Of a DNA stretch of 64,000 nucleotides, positions 28,248 through 37,569 are shown one piece after another. Location of the stretch: the NCBI GenBank assembly GCA_903892415.1, contig CAITIQ010000574.1:51472-115471 (forward strand), written 5' to 3'. Within the stretch, counting starts at the first letter, position 1. Each line of letters opens with the position of its first letter. The notes beneath the pieces were generated by a model. The model did not search any database and was not told the DNA's origin. It saw nothing but the letters and a program-made list of their open reading frames with translations. The position numbers and the translations under genes are program-made. The DNA is from an uncultured delta proteobacterium. GTDB lineage: Bacteria > Myxococcota_A > Polyangia > Polyangiales > Polyangiaceae.

Positions 28248-30175
28248 GGGACAGCTCGCTTGAGGGTCGACTGCAGGCGAGTAGGCGCGGTGTCGCGAGG
28301 CAGCAACTGAGCGAGCTGCCACTTCTGAAATAGCAGCTCTCGCTCTGCGGTCAGCAGCTCGTCGCGCATTTTTCCGGCGAGTAAAGCTGGCGTAACCACG
28401 CCAAGCACGCTGACCATCAACAGCGCCACTAGGGCATAACCTTCTTTGAAGCTGGTCATGCGCGGCAAGAGAGAGATTGCGTCTGTCGTCACGGCCATCG
28501 ACGGCGCGAGTACTCCCGAGAGTTCGAGCACCAGTGGTCCTACGATCGTCAGGCACCCAAGCACCAAAGCCAGCGCTCGGTACTTTCGCGGTGCTTGCGC
28601 GACGAACAGCATGGTGGTCGTTGCCACGAAACCTGGGACAAATACCAAGGGACCAAAGACGAAGGAGAGCAGCACCGCATGAAACAGAACAGCGACGAAG
28701 ATCGCCAGGCGAAAGCCGGGTGCGTAGCGCTGCGTCTTCAGCAGCATCAAACTTGCGGCCAAGATTCCAACCATCAGCGCCGCAACTCCGACCACCAACT
28801 CGATACGTCGTACGCCCATCACAAATAGAAAACCAAAGAGCGGAAACCACGCAACGACCCTCGCCACGCTACCGCGCAGAATTGTCTTTAGATGACCCGC
28901 GAAGAGGTCCGCTTCTTCAGCTCGCACTTCCTTAGGCAGCACACTCGGAGGCGTGGCGAACAGACCAAGAATCACTCGTCTCGCGGATAGGTTGTCGGGT
29001 GCGAGCGCCAGCGCTTGCCCGGCCTCATGCATGGCGAGCGAACGAAACTTCTCATTCTCGCTCGTGTTTTGCGATAGCGCACTATCGGCATATCCGCGCG
29101 CAGCCTCGGCTCGTTCCTCGGCTAGCTTCGTACGTAACGCCATATCGCGGTCCCCATCGAGAAAGCTCTCCACCGCACGTGCAAGATCGCGAGCAGTAGT
29201 GTTGCGGTCAACTGGGCGAAACCGGGTTGCGCGGTCGACGAGCGCACAGAGTTCAGGTGGAGCGTCGGCGATCGACGGAGTCACGCGCGAAGGGGACAAC
29301 GTCTCCTGCAAGATGGCCCCAGTCGATGGTCCGGTGAAGAGCGGCCGCCCAGCGAGGAGTTCGAATAGGATGCAACCGAGCGCAAATACGTCGCTGCGCT
29401 CGTCGACGTCGTTGTCGACGTTTACGATCTGCTCCGGGGACATGTAGCCGGGAGTGCCCACCATTTCTCCTGGCTGCGTAGCACGTGGCTCCTCGTCTGG
29501 CGTCACCTCGTCCTGATCCAGGCGCATGAGTTTGGCGACCCCCCAATCTAGTACGTAGACCTCGCCGTACAGCCCCAACATGATGTTGTCTGGCTTTAGG
29601 TCGCGATGCACCACTCCGCGAGAGTGCGCATAGTCGAGGGCCTCGCACACAGTAACGAAGGCTCGCAGCAGCTTATTGCGGCTGACCGTAACGAGAGCTT
29701 TGCCGCTCACCGCTGGGGCTTGTTGTTGCGCCAGGATCTCGAAAAGAGTGCGACCGTGGATTCTCTTCATGGTGAAGAACGGCAGCCCACGAGGATCATT
29801 GCCTATCTCATAGACAGGTACGATGCTCGGATGCTCGAGCAGAGCCTGCACGCGAGCCTCACGCAAGAAACGTTCAGTGGCTTCGCGCTGCATTTGCGGC
29901 GGAGGCTCAATCATCAACTTGAGTGCGACCTCACGCCCGATTCGTTCATCGCGGGCTCGCGCGACCTCGCCCATGCCCCCGCGCCCCAAGACAGAAAGCG
30001 TCCGATAGCGATCAACGTGCGTGTCTTCGTCGACGAACAGGTGAGCAAGCGACTCGGCTACCCGAGTGGACTCGCCCACTTCACCTTCAGAGCCCCGCAA
30101 TGCCTGGGCCTCCTCACTTCGTGGTTGACGAAGTCGAACAGTAGCTCGCTCGACGTCGATGGCATCGCTGGGCAT
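28244..30175 (-). CDS. Membrane-anchored serine/threonine protein kinase
   Basis: YRTLSVLGRGGMGEVARARDERIGREVALKLM, HSRGVVHRDLKPDNIMLGLYGEVYVLDWGVAKL, GTPGYMSPEQI; several C-terminal TM segments. Confidence 0.95.
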   Translation of the reverse strand: MPSDAIDVERATVRLRQPRSEEAQALRGSEGEVGESTRVAESLAHLFVDEDTHVDRYRTLSVLGRGGMGEVARARDERIGREVALKLMIEPPPQMQREATERFLREARVQALLEHPSIVPVYEIGNDPRGLPFFTMKRIHGRTLFEILAQQQAPAVSGKALVTVSRNKLLRAFVTVCEALDYAHSRGVVHRDLKPDNIMLGLYGEVYVLDWGVAKLMRLDQDEVTPDEEPRATQPGEMVGTPGYMSPEQIVNVDNDVDERSDVFALGCILFELLAGRPLFTGPSTGAILQETLSPSRVTPSIADAPPELCALVDRATRFRPVDRNTTARDLARAVESFLDGDRDMALRTKLAEERAEAARGYADSALSQNTSENEKFRSLAMHEAGQALALAPDNLSARRVILGLFATPPSVLPKEVRAEEADLFAGHLKTILRGSVARVVAWFPLFGFLFVMGVRRIELVVGVAALMVGILAASLMLLKTQRYAPGFRLAIFVAVLFHAVLLSFVFGPLVFVPGFVATTTMLFVAQAPRKYRALALVLGCLTIVGPLVLELSGVLAPSMAVTTDAISLLPRMTSFKEGYALVALLMVSVLGVVTPALLAGKMRDELLTAERELLFQKWQLAQLLPRDTAPTRLQSTLKRAVP

Positions 30176-30331
30176 GACGGCAGGCTGACCTCGATTGCCG
30201 CGGAGCTCAAGCGCGTTGATCCCACGGAAGGCCGAGGTTCTACTCGCTTTGCCGTGGGCTCGCTGGTAGGGTCCGCGCGCTCTTGACTTTTCAAGGGCTC
30301 TGACGTGCGGCTAACGCACGAGAGGACTTGG

Positions 30332-32608
30332 ATGCTTGATCTCTCTCTTGTCGAGAAGCTCGGACAGAGCCTATTCGACGCACTATCACAAAAAGGGTTT
30401 GAAACCCTAACGCCCGTTCAACAGGCGATTCTCGCGAGTGAACACGCTGGACGGGATCTGCGTATCAGCTCGAAGACGGGCTCCGGTAAGACGGTGGCCA
30501 TGGGGCTGCTCGTGCGCGACTTGCTCGAGGGCTGCGAGGCTGGCCCCCGCGTACTCGTGATTACGCCCACGCGCGAGCTCGCAAAGCAGGTTGAAGAGGA
30601 GCTGGCTTGGCTGTTCGCCCCAATGAAGGCCGGTGTGGCTTCGGTTACTGGTGGCTCGGGCGGCATGGGTTACCGGCAAGAGCGCCGCGCGCTGTCGCTC
30701 AAGCCTGCGATCGTGGTGGGAACGCCTGGTCGTATCCTGGATCACTTGGATCGCGGCGTTTTGATCGGGGAAAATCTCGCGGCGGTCATGCTGGATGAAG
30801 CGGATCGCATGCTCGATCTCGGGTTTCGCGATGACATCGAAGCCATCCTCAAGAAGGCCCCCACGACGCGCCGAACCCACTTGGTGTCGGCGACATTTCC
30901 TCCGGAAGTCCGTGCCCTCGCCGACTCGATTCAAACCAACCCCGTTCGTATCGAGGGAACTCCACTCGGCAGCGCCAATGAAGACATTGACCACTTGGTC
31001 CACCTGATCGTCCCCGAGCAGCGGCTATCGGCCATCATCAACCTGTTGCTGACCACGCCCTCGGATCCGGTGCTGATCTTCGCCAAGACCCGCACCGACG
31101 TCTCTCAACTTACTGCGGATTTGCGCGATGCGGGCTTCATGATTGGCAAGCTCTCCGGGGAGATGGACCAGACGGATCGCAACCGAGCTCTGGCCGCCTT
31201 CCGCCGTGGGCAGCTGGACGCGATGGTCGCCACCGACGTTGCCGCACGCGGCATTGACGTGCAGGGCATTGCTCGAGTCATCCACACCGAGCCGCCGATG
31301 GACCCCGATGCCTATATTCATCGCTCCGGGCGCACTGGCCGCGCTGGGAACAAGGGTCTCAGTTCGATGCTCGTCTCCCAAGGCAACCTGATGAAGGCAG
31401 AGCGCCTACTGGCACGAGCGAGGGTCAACTTTCGCTTCGAACCGATCCCCACCGCTGCGGACATTCGCACGCGACGAGACGAACGCTTCCTCGCGCTCTT
31501 GACGGCGGATACTCCGGTCGACCCGCAAGCAGGGGAGATCAGCTCGCCCGCGCAGAAGGCGCATCTGCGAACGCTGGCCGAACGCATCCTGAAGCTCGAC
31601 AATGCGCTGCAAGCGGTAACCAATCTGCTCGAGAAGGCACGCGCGAGCGGTCCGACCGAGCCCAAGGAGATCACTGCGATCACGCCGCCAGAAAAGCGAG
31701 CTGGTCGTGGACCCGAGGGCCGTGAGCGACGTCCTCGCGAAGACCGAGCCCCTCGTGACAATAATCAATCCTTCGATCTGTTCCGGATTGCATGGGGGCA
31801 AGAGCACGGTGCGGACGCTCGTCGCTTGGTGGCGATGGTTTGCCGCCGCGGCAATATCGAGAGTCGCTCGATCGGCGCCATCCGTGTTCAACGCACCTTT
31901 TCCACGGTTGAAATCGAGACGTCAGCCGCGCCTGCCTTCGAGGAGCGAGCAGCGATGCCCGACCCCCGCGATCCGCGTGTGACCATTCGTCGCTTCACGG
32001 CGAAACGCCCTGAAGAAGACCGGCCCAAGAGCGACGGAACTACCGCGGAAGCACCTCGCTTGGACGCCCCAGCGCCCGGACGCGACGTCGAACGCGATGG
32101 TCCCCCGCGCGGGGAGGGCTTTCGGCCAAACCCCAAGCCCGGCTTCCCGCGGCGAGAGTTTCCAGGTCGACCGCCGTTCAGGGCCGAGGGACAAGGTCGA
32201 CCGGACTTCGCGAGGGGCAGCGATCAACCTCGCTCGTTCCGCTCCGATGCACCGCCGCGGCAAGAAGGCGGCGGCAGACCGTTCCGCTCGGATGCGCCGC
32301 CGCGTCGCGAAGACGGCGGCAGGCCGTTCCGTTCGGATGCGCCGCCGCGGCAAGAAGGCGGCAGCAGGCCGTTCCGCTCAGACGCACCCCCGAACCGCGA
32401 TTCTTTTGGTGGTGGCTCCAAGTTCGGTGGTGGTCCCAAGCGCACCTTCGGGCCGAAGCCGTTTCGCGATGAGACCCGAGCAGGGCTGCGCCCCGAGCGG
32501 CCTGCTTCCCCGGAAGGCCGGGAAAAACCGGCCGAGTCGCGGGAAAAGCCGCGACCCAAGAAGGCAGCGGACGCACCGGCTCGCAAGTTCAAGGGCAAGC
32601 CGCGCTGA
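30332..32608 (+). CDS. DEAD-box RNA helicase with repetitive Arg/Gly-rich tail
   Basis: ISSKTGSGKTVAMGLL, PTRELAKQ, VGTPGRILDHL, DEADRML, SATFP, RGIDVQGIARVIH, HRSGRTGRAG; DbpA-like region FDLFRIAWGQEHGADARRLVAMVCRRGNIESRSIGAIRVQRTFSTVEI. Confidence 0.95.
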   Translation: MLDLSLVEKLGQSLFDALSQKGFETLTPVQQAILASEHAGRDLRISSKTGSGKTVAMGLLVRDLLEGCEAGPRVLVITPTRELAKQVEEELAWLFAPMKAGVASVTGGSGGMGYRQERRALSLKPAIVVGTPGRILDHLDRGVLIGENLAAVMLDEADRMLDLGFRDDIEAILKKAPTTRRTHLVSATFPPEVRALADSIQTNPVRIEGTPLGSANEDIDHLVHLIVPEQRLSAIINLLLTTPSDPVLIFAKTRTDVSQLTADLRDAGFMIGKLSGEMDQTDRNRALAAFRRGQLDAMVATDVAARGIDVQGIARVIHTEPPMDPDAYIHRSGRTGRAGNKGLSSMLVSQGNLMKAERLLARARVNFRFEPIPTAADIRTRRDERFLALLTADTPVDPQAGEISSPAQKAHLRTLAERILKLDNALQAVTNLLEKARASGPTEPKEITAITPPEKRAGRGPEGRERRPREDRAPRDNNQSFDLFRIAWGQEHGADARRLVAMVCRRGNIESRSIGAIRVQRTFSTVEIETSAAPAFEERAAMPDPRDPRVTIRRFTAKRPEEDRPKSDGTTAEAPRLDAPAPGRDVERDGPPRGEGFRPNPKPGFPRREFPGRPPFRAEGQGRPDFARGSDQPRSFRSDAPPRQEGGGRPFRSDAPPRREDGGRPFRSDAPPRQEGGSRPFRSDAPPNRDSFGGGSKFGGGPKRTFGPKPFRDETRAGLRPERPASPEGREKPAESREKPRPKKAADAPARKFKGKPR
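32237..32398 (+). repeat. In-frame ~45-bp tandem repeat (FRSDAPPRxExGGxRP) in the helicase tail
   Basis: Units begin at 32237, 32282, 32327 and 32372 (last partial). Confidence 0.85.
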
Positions 32609-32644
32609 GTAGGCCGCACTGACTAGTGCCTCCACCTTCGGTGG

Positions 32645-32679
32645 AACGCCGCAAGCCTCCTCACGAAGCTTGCGGCGTT
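32645..32679. terminator. Bidirectional-type terminator between convergent genes
   Basis: 12-bp perfect inverted repeat AACGCCGCAAGC / GCTTGCGGCGTT, followed by T on the + strand, between the helicase and rhomboid genes. Confidence 0.7.
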
Positions 32680-32684
32680 TGACG

Positions 32685-33770
32685 TTATCTGGCGTGCACA
32701 GGAGGCAGGGTTGGTTTCGCCGGGCGAAGCAAGTACGCCATGCCCACCCCGCCAACGAACCCGCCGACGTGAGCGAGCCAGGCTACATGGTTGTCCTTGT
32801 CGAGCAGCATCAGGAACTGCATACCTACCCAAACAAGTAGGTAGTAGATCGCGCGTAGCTTGAATGGGATGAAGAGAAAAACGACCCATACCTTGACGCG
32901 TGGAAACAGCACAAAATAGGCGCCCATCAACCCGGCAATCGCCCCTGACGCTCCAACCATGGGCTGCAATGAGCCAAGGTTACCGAGCCAGTGCGACAAG
33001 CCTGCAATCACTGCCGTAACCAGATAGAGCACCGTAAACTTCTTGCGCCCGAGCGCGTCCTCCACGTTGTCGCCAAAGATCCACAAGAAGTAGAGATTGC
33101 CCAACAAATGGGCGATTGACCCGTGGAAGAAGGCATACGTCAGCGCATTGTAGATGTGGCCTTGCTCGAAAGACTGCGACACGAAATACAGATTGAGCAG
33201 CGCCGCTTCATTGCCGCTGCCCATCATCACCAATTGACCAATAAAAATAAGCGTCAATAGGGCGACCAGCCCGTGCACCAGGACGGGTTTCCGCCTAACA
33301 GGGTTATACGCCTCGATCGGAATCGTGGTGACCAACTGCAGCAGGTACACAGCAACGATGCCCACGGTGCCGTGTTTTGCCCCGGGCCTGGCATTCGCCT
33401 CCTTGGCCACGCCCGTGATGGCCTGTAGCGCTGGGCCTTCGTTCCTGTCCAGCCACAAACCGTAGCAGTGACCACAGGTATCAATCTCAACCTGGCGATC
33501 CTCATGCTGAAGCAAGTGGCTCCACATCGGACCGTGGCCGGCAGGACAGCTGAGCCGGCTAATGTGGGGTGGACGCGCTACCGCTTCCGGTGGCCAGTTG
33601 GCGGGGTCCGCATTGGGCCCCAACGCAACGGCGGTTTCACCCCAATCAAAGAAGCTGCCGCCACAGCGATAACAGTGGTCGATATAGACATGCCCCACCG
33701 GCAGCGCGTTCATCGGGTAGGTGCAACGAGGGCAGTAACGACCGTAGGAGTATTGCTGGTAGTTGGACAC
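32685..33770 (-). CDS. Rhomboid-family intramembrane serine protease with two N-terminal zinc-ribbon-like modules
   Basis: CPRCTYPMNALPVGHVYIDHCYRCGGSFFDWGE and CPAGHGPMWSHLLQHEDRQVEIDTCGHCYGLWLDRNE; then FFHGSIAHLLGNLYFLWIFGDNVED, GASGAIAGLMGAYFVLFP, AWLAHVGGFVGG. Confidence 0.92.
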   Translation of the reverse strand: MSNYQQYSYGRYCPRCTYPMNALPVGHVYIDHCYRCGGSFFDWGETAVALGPNADPANWPPEAVARPPHISRLSCPAGHGPMWSHLLQHEDRQVEIDTCGHCYGLWLDRNEGPALQAITGVAKEANARPGAKHGTVGIVAVYLLQLVTTIPIEAYNPVRRKPVLVHGLVALLTLIFIGQLVMMGSGNEAALLNLYFVSQSFEQGHIYNALTYAFFHGSIAHLLGNLYFLWIFGDNVEDALGRKKFTVLYLVTAVIAGLSHWLGNLGSLQPMVGASGAIAGLMGAYFVLFPRVKVWVVFLFIPFKLRAIYYLLVWVGMQFLMLLDKDNHVAWLAHVGGFVGGVGMAYLLRPAKPTLPPVHAR

Positions 33771-33837
33771 CGCGGCGGGAGACTATCAGCGGTTGACGAG
33801 AAGCGTCGCTGCTTCGTACGAGGTGTCCGCGGTGGCT

Positions 33838-34806
33838 TCAGACCCAATTCATCAGGGCGCTGGCAAGCGACAGAATCCGCTCTCGAGGAGATCTTCTCCG
33901 TTCACATGAGACCTCGAGTACACGAGCACGCTCGGCCCCCTCCAGCAGGTAGTCGTCACTCGTGACCAAGCGGTCGACGAGCCCGAGCGACAGAGCCTTG
34001 GTGCCATACCAGTACTCGCCGGTCGCGACCGCCTCGATATCGAGCGAGGGCCTCATCTCCTTGACGAAGTCCTTGAACAGCGTGTGCGTTTCCTCGAGCT
34101 GGTCCTTCAGCTTGGCCTTGCCTTCGGCGGTGTTGGGTCCGAGTAGGCTCGTGGTCCGCTTGTACTTCCCGGCCGTCACGTCCTCATAGTCGATGCCCAA
34201 CTTCTCGAGCGCGCGATGGAGATTGGGCACCGGCGCTACGACTCCAATCGAACCGATGATCGCAAACGGAGCCGCGACGACGTGGTTTGCAACGCAGGCC
34301 ATCATATAGCCGCCACTCGCTGCCACACGGTCGACGGCGATCGTTAGTCGAACCCCACGAGTCCGCAGCCGTCCGAGCTGCGAAGCGGCGAGCCCGTAAC
34401 TGTGAACCGCTCCTCCGGGGCTCTCCAATCGCAGCACCACCTCGTCATCAGGCTTAGCGATGCCAGCGATCGCCGTTACTTCCTCGCGCAAGTCCTCGAC
34501 CGCCGAGGCCAACACGTCCCCTTTGAAGTCGAGAACGAAGAGTCTTTTGTGCGGCGCGATTCCTTTTTTGCGCTCGGCCTCGGCCAGCTTCCGCGCTGCC
34601 TTCTGCTCGGCCACGGGCAAGAGGCCGATGCGGACCCCTTCTCGCATGTCCCGCCAGCGAGCACTGACGTCGCGAATGCGAATGGTTGGGTCCTCATGGG
34701 AAGGCCTGCGCATTCGACCGGCAATCAACATCATGCAGCCGGCAAACGTGATGAAGACCACCAGCGCCTTGGCGGCAAAGTCGAGAATGCTAAATAGCGT
34801 TTCCAC
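33838..34806 (-). CDS. sohB: Peptidase S49 family (SohB/SppA-like)
   Basis: VLDFKGDVLASAVEDLREEVTAI, VLRLESPGGAVHSYGLAASQL, IAVDRVAASGGYMMACVANHVVAAPFAIIGSIGVVA, EYWYGTKALSLGLVDRLVTSDDYL. Confidence 0.9.
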   Translation of the reverse strand: METLFSILDFAAKALVVFITFAGCMMLIAGRMRRPSHEDPTIRIRDVSARWRDMREGVRIGLLPVAEQKAARKLAEAERKKGIAPHKRLFVLDFKGDVLASAVEDLREEVTAIAGIAKPDDEVVLRLESPGGAVHSYGLAASQLGRLRTRGVRLTIAVDRVAASGGYMMACVANHVVAAPFAIIGSIGVVAPVPNLHRALEKLGIDYEDVTAGKYKRTTSLLGPNTAEGKAKLKDQLEETHTLFKDFVKEMRPSLDIEAVATGEYWYGTKALSLGLVDRLVTSDDYLLEGAERARVLEVSCERRRSPRERILSLASALMNWV

Positions 34807-34837
34807 GAAGGCTCCATACTCCGGCTAAGCTGCGGCC

Positions 34838-35284
34838 ATGGAGCGACCTTTTCGTGTCTTGGGAATTCAGCAGATTGCGGTTGGGGGCAATTCCAAGGCG
34901 AGCCTACGCCGGCTCTGGGTGGACCTGCTTGGGCTGGTTCCGGAAGGCAGCTTTCAGAGCGAAAAGGAGAACGTGGACGAGGACATCCTGTCGGTGGGCG
35001 AGGGAGACGCTCGGGTCGAGATTGACCTGATGCAGCCGCTGGATCCCGACAAGAAACCCAAGGTCAACGAGCCAGCGCTCAACCACATAGGCTTGTGGAT
35101 CGACGATCTCCCCAAGGCTGTGGCTTGGCTAGCAGAGCAAGGCGTCCGCTTTACCCCCGGCGGCATCCGACGTGGCGCCTCGGGTCATGACGTCTGCTTT
35201 ATCCACCCCAAAGGCAATGAAGAAACTCCGCAGGGAGGAGAAGGGGTCTTGATTGAGTTGGTCCAAGCCCCTCCTCGACCTTGA
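34838..35284 (+). CDS. VOC-family protein, probable methylmalonyl-CoA epimerase-like
   Basis: [98 protein letters not shown]. Confidence 0.75.
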   Translation: MERPFRVLGIQQIAVGGNSKASLRRLWVDLLGLVPEGSFQSEKENVDEDILSVGEGDARVEIDLMQPLDPDKKPKVNEPALNHIGLWIDDLPKAVAWLAEQGVRFTPGGIRRGASGHDVCFIHPKGNEETPQGGEGVLIELVQAPPRP

Positions 35285-35790
35285 GGGTCTGCGCCTCAAT
35301 CGGTGCAGGGGATGTTGCTGTAGCGTTCGTCCTCTTCTTGCGCGACCTCAACTTGGCAGCTGCTGACGAAGGGGCTTGCTTGGCCAGCAGCAATTACCGT
35401 CCGCTCTGCGAGTTCACGCAGGGTAGAGGGCTGGGACGTCTGGCTGGCATTTGTTTGATCCATAGGTTCAGGTGAGCAAGGGCTGTGCCCGCGACCGAAT
35501 TTGACGCACTGTGCGGGCGATTTCCGCTTATCGAAGTGCCGCAACGATCCGTAAGCGCGCGACCATTGTCAGTGGCAGTCAATGAATCTCAACCACTTGC
35601 CGCGGACCGAACCAGACACTCTAGAGGCGGTGGTGGATGGCTCAGCGCGTTGAGCTTGCACAAACCTGGCTTCATTGCCGCCGTGCATCACGACTGAGCA
35701 GCTGACGAGCCGCGTTCGTGATTTCGCATGCGTAAACTCGTTTGCAGCTCGAGTATGCGAAGCCGCCGCCAAGGCCGGATTAGTCGATCG

Positions 35791-35960
35791 ACTTGGCACG
35801 AGTCGTTCCGCCGAAGGCGGATGCAGCAAACAAAATGACTCGAGCCTTACTTGGCACGAGTGGTTCCGCCGAAGGCGGATGCAGCAACAAGAATGACTTG
35901 TGCCCTCTTCAACAAGAACGGCCGAAGGCCCCTTGCTCCTTCAAAGTGGCGCAAGTCATT
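35791..35960. repeat. Dispersed palindromic repeat, copy B (partial unit plus full unit)
   Basis: TTGGCACGAGTCGTTCCGCCGAAGGCGGATGCAGCAAACAAAATGACTCGAGCC then a second unit through AACGGCCGAAGGCCCCTTG...GGCGCAAGTCATT. Confidence 0.75.
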
Positions 35961-35996
35961 TACAGGCTGGAGCAGGCGGAGGAGAGTGAGGCTCCC

Positions 35997-36218
35997 ATGA
36001 GCACAGAGAAGCCGAAACCGACCTGTCCTTGTGGGCACGACCGAACTCACCATATGGTCTCACCCAACGCGAACTACACGTTCACTGGCTGGTGTCTCAA
36101 CGTGATCGGGATCACCGCCACACCAACCGAGATTCGCTTTGTCTGCCGCCGCTGCGACACGACGATTGAACGAATCACCGATCCAAAGGAAATGGAAGGG
36201 ATCCGCATCTATGGCTGA
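35997..36218 (+). CDS. Small Cys-containing zinc-ribbon-like protein
   Basis: MSTEKPKPTCPCGHDRTHHMVSPNANYTFTGWCLNVIGITATPTEIRFVCRRCDTTIERI; 8-bp overlap with astB start. Confidence 0.6.
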   Translation: MSTEKPKPTCPCGHDRTHHMVSPNANYTFTGWCLNVIGITATPTEIRFVCRRCDTTIERITDPKEMEGIRIYG

Positions 36219-37569
36219 GCCGCTGGGGGAGTTGAACTTCGACGGCCTCGTAGGGCCCACCCACAACTTTGCCGGCCTCAGCCCTGGGAACCTTGCCAGC
36301 ACGCACAACCGCGAGGCCCCGTCGAATCCGCGAGCGGCTGCGCTGCAAGGACTCGACAAGATGGCCCACGTGCGAAGCCTCGGGGTTGCTCAAGCGGTGC
36401 TGCCTCCCCAGCTTCGCCCGCACCTACCAACGCTGAGAAGGCTTGGTTTCCGCGGCAGTGATGAGCAAATGCTAGCGGCCGCCGCAACCGCGGAGCGCAC
36501 CCTGCTGCGTCGGGTCTCGAGCGCGTCTTCGATGTGGGTCGCCAACGCGGCGACGGTTGCGCCGAGTTCAGACACCCGGGATGGACGCTTGCACCTCGTC
36601 ACCGCCAACCTCAACAGCATGCTGCATCGCAGCCTCGAGGCGGACTTTACGACACGGCTGCTCAAGCGTCTTTTTGCAGACGAGCATCGCTTTGCCGTCC
36701 ACGACGCCCTACCGGGCTCGGAAGCGCTCAGCGACGAGGGCGCGGCCAATCACACACGACTCTGCGGCGCGAGCGGCGGAGTGCACCTCTTCGGCTGGGG
36801 CCGCAGCGCGAACCAATCGCCGTCGCGCCTACCCGCAAGGCAAAGCTTGGAAGCCTCGCGCGCTGTCGCTCGGCTGCTCGACCTCCCTGATGAACGAGTG
36901 GTGTTTGCGCAACAGGATCCAGTCGGAATCGACGGTGGAGCATTTCATTCCGACGTACTGCTGGTCGGTAACCGCAACTTCCTGATGCTTCATGAACGCG
37001 CTCTGCTCGAGCACGAGGCTGTTCTACAACAATTGGAAGATCGGCTGGGAGAGCCGCTCCAAGTGGTTCTGGCGAAGGAAACGGAGCTGCCTCTGAGCGT
37101 CGCTGTCTCTTGCTACCCATTCAACTCGCAGGTGCTCAGCGTGCCTTCACTGAATGGAGAAACCATGGTGATCGTGGCACCGAAGGACGCGGAGGAGAAC
37201 GCGCTCACGTTGCAGTTCTTGCAGCGAGTCACCCGCGAGGTCGACGCTGTAAGCCGCATCGACTTCCTCGAGCTGCGACAGTCGATGCGCAACGGCGGGG
37301 GGCCTGCCTGTCTTCGCTTACGGGTGCCAACGACGGCGACGGAACGCGGCGCGCTCCAAGGACGAGTGCTGTTAGACGAAACCCTCGACCGAGAGCTTCG
37401 CGCGTGGGTTAACCGACACTATCGGGACCAACTCGAGCCTCGTGATCTGGCGGATCCGTTGCTAATTCGCGAAGTTCTGGTCGCCTTGGACGAGCTCACC
37501 GCGCTTCTGCGACTCGGGTCGGTCTATGAGTTCCAGACCTCAGGAGAATGTGGCAGGATGGCCCCGTGA
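36211..37569 (+). CDS. astB: N-succinylarginine dihydrolase
   Basis: ELNFDGLVGPTHNFAGLSPGNLASTHN, MWVANAATVAPSSDTRDGRLHLVTANLNSMLHRSLE, NHTRLCG, FAQQDPVGIDGGAFHSDVLLVGN, SMRNGGGPACLRLRVP. Confidence 0.95.
   Translation: MAEPLGELNFDGLVGPTHNFAGLSPGNLASTHNREAPSNPRAAALQGLDKMAHVRSLGVAQAVLPPQLRPHLPTLRRLGFRGSDEQMLAAAATAERTLLRRVSSASSMWVANAATVAPSSDTRDGRLHLVTANLNSMLHRSLEADFTTRLLKRLFADEHRFAVHDALPGSEALSDEGAANHTRLCGASGGVHLFGWGRSANQSPSRLPARQSLEASRAVARLLDLPDERVVFAQQDPVGIDGGAFHSDVLLVGNRNFLMLHERALLEHEAVLQQLEDRLGEPLQVVLAKETELPLSVAVSCYPFNSQVLSVPSLNGETMVIVAPKDAEENALTLQFLQRVTREVDAVSRIDFLELRQSMRNGGGPACLRLRVPTTATERGALQGRVLLDETLDRELRAWVNRHYRDQLEPRDLADPLLIREVLVALDELTALLRLGSVYEFQTSGECGRMAP

Noticed and set aside
27960-28850. 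296-aa minus-strand ORF extending into the kinase gene
   Set aside because: N-terminal ~200 aa is an Arg/Cys-rich shadow of the kinase frame; the true gene probably starts at GTG 28247.
32237-32398. Tandem repeats considered as CRISPR or intergenic satellite
   Set aside because: They are in frame inside the helicase coding sequence and encode a repetitive protein tail.
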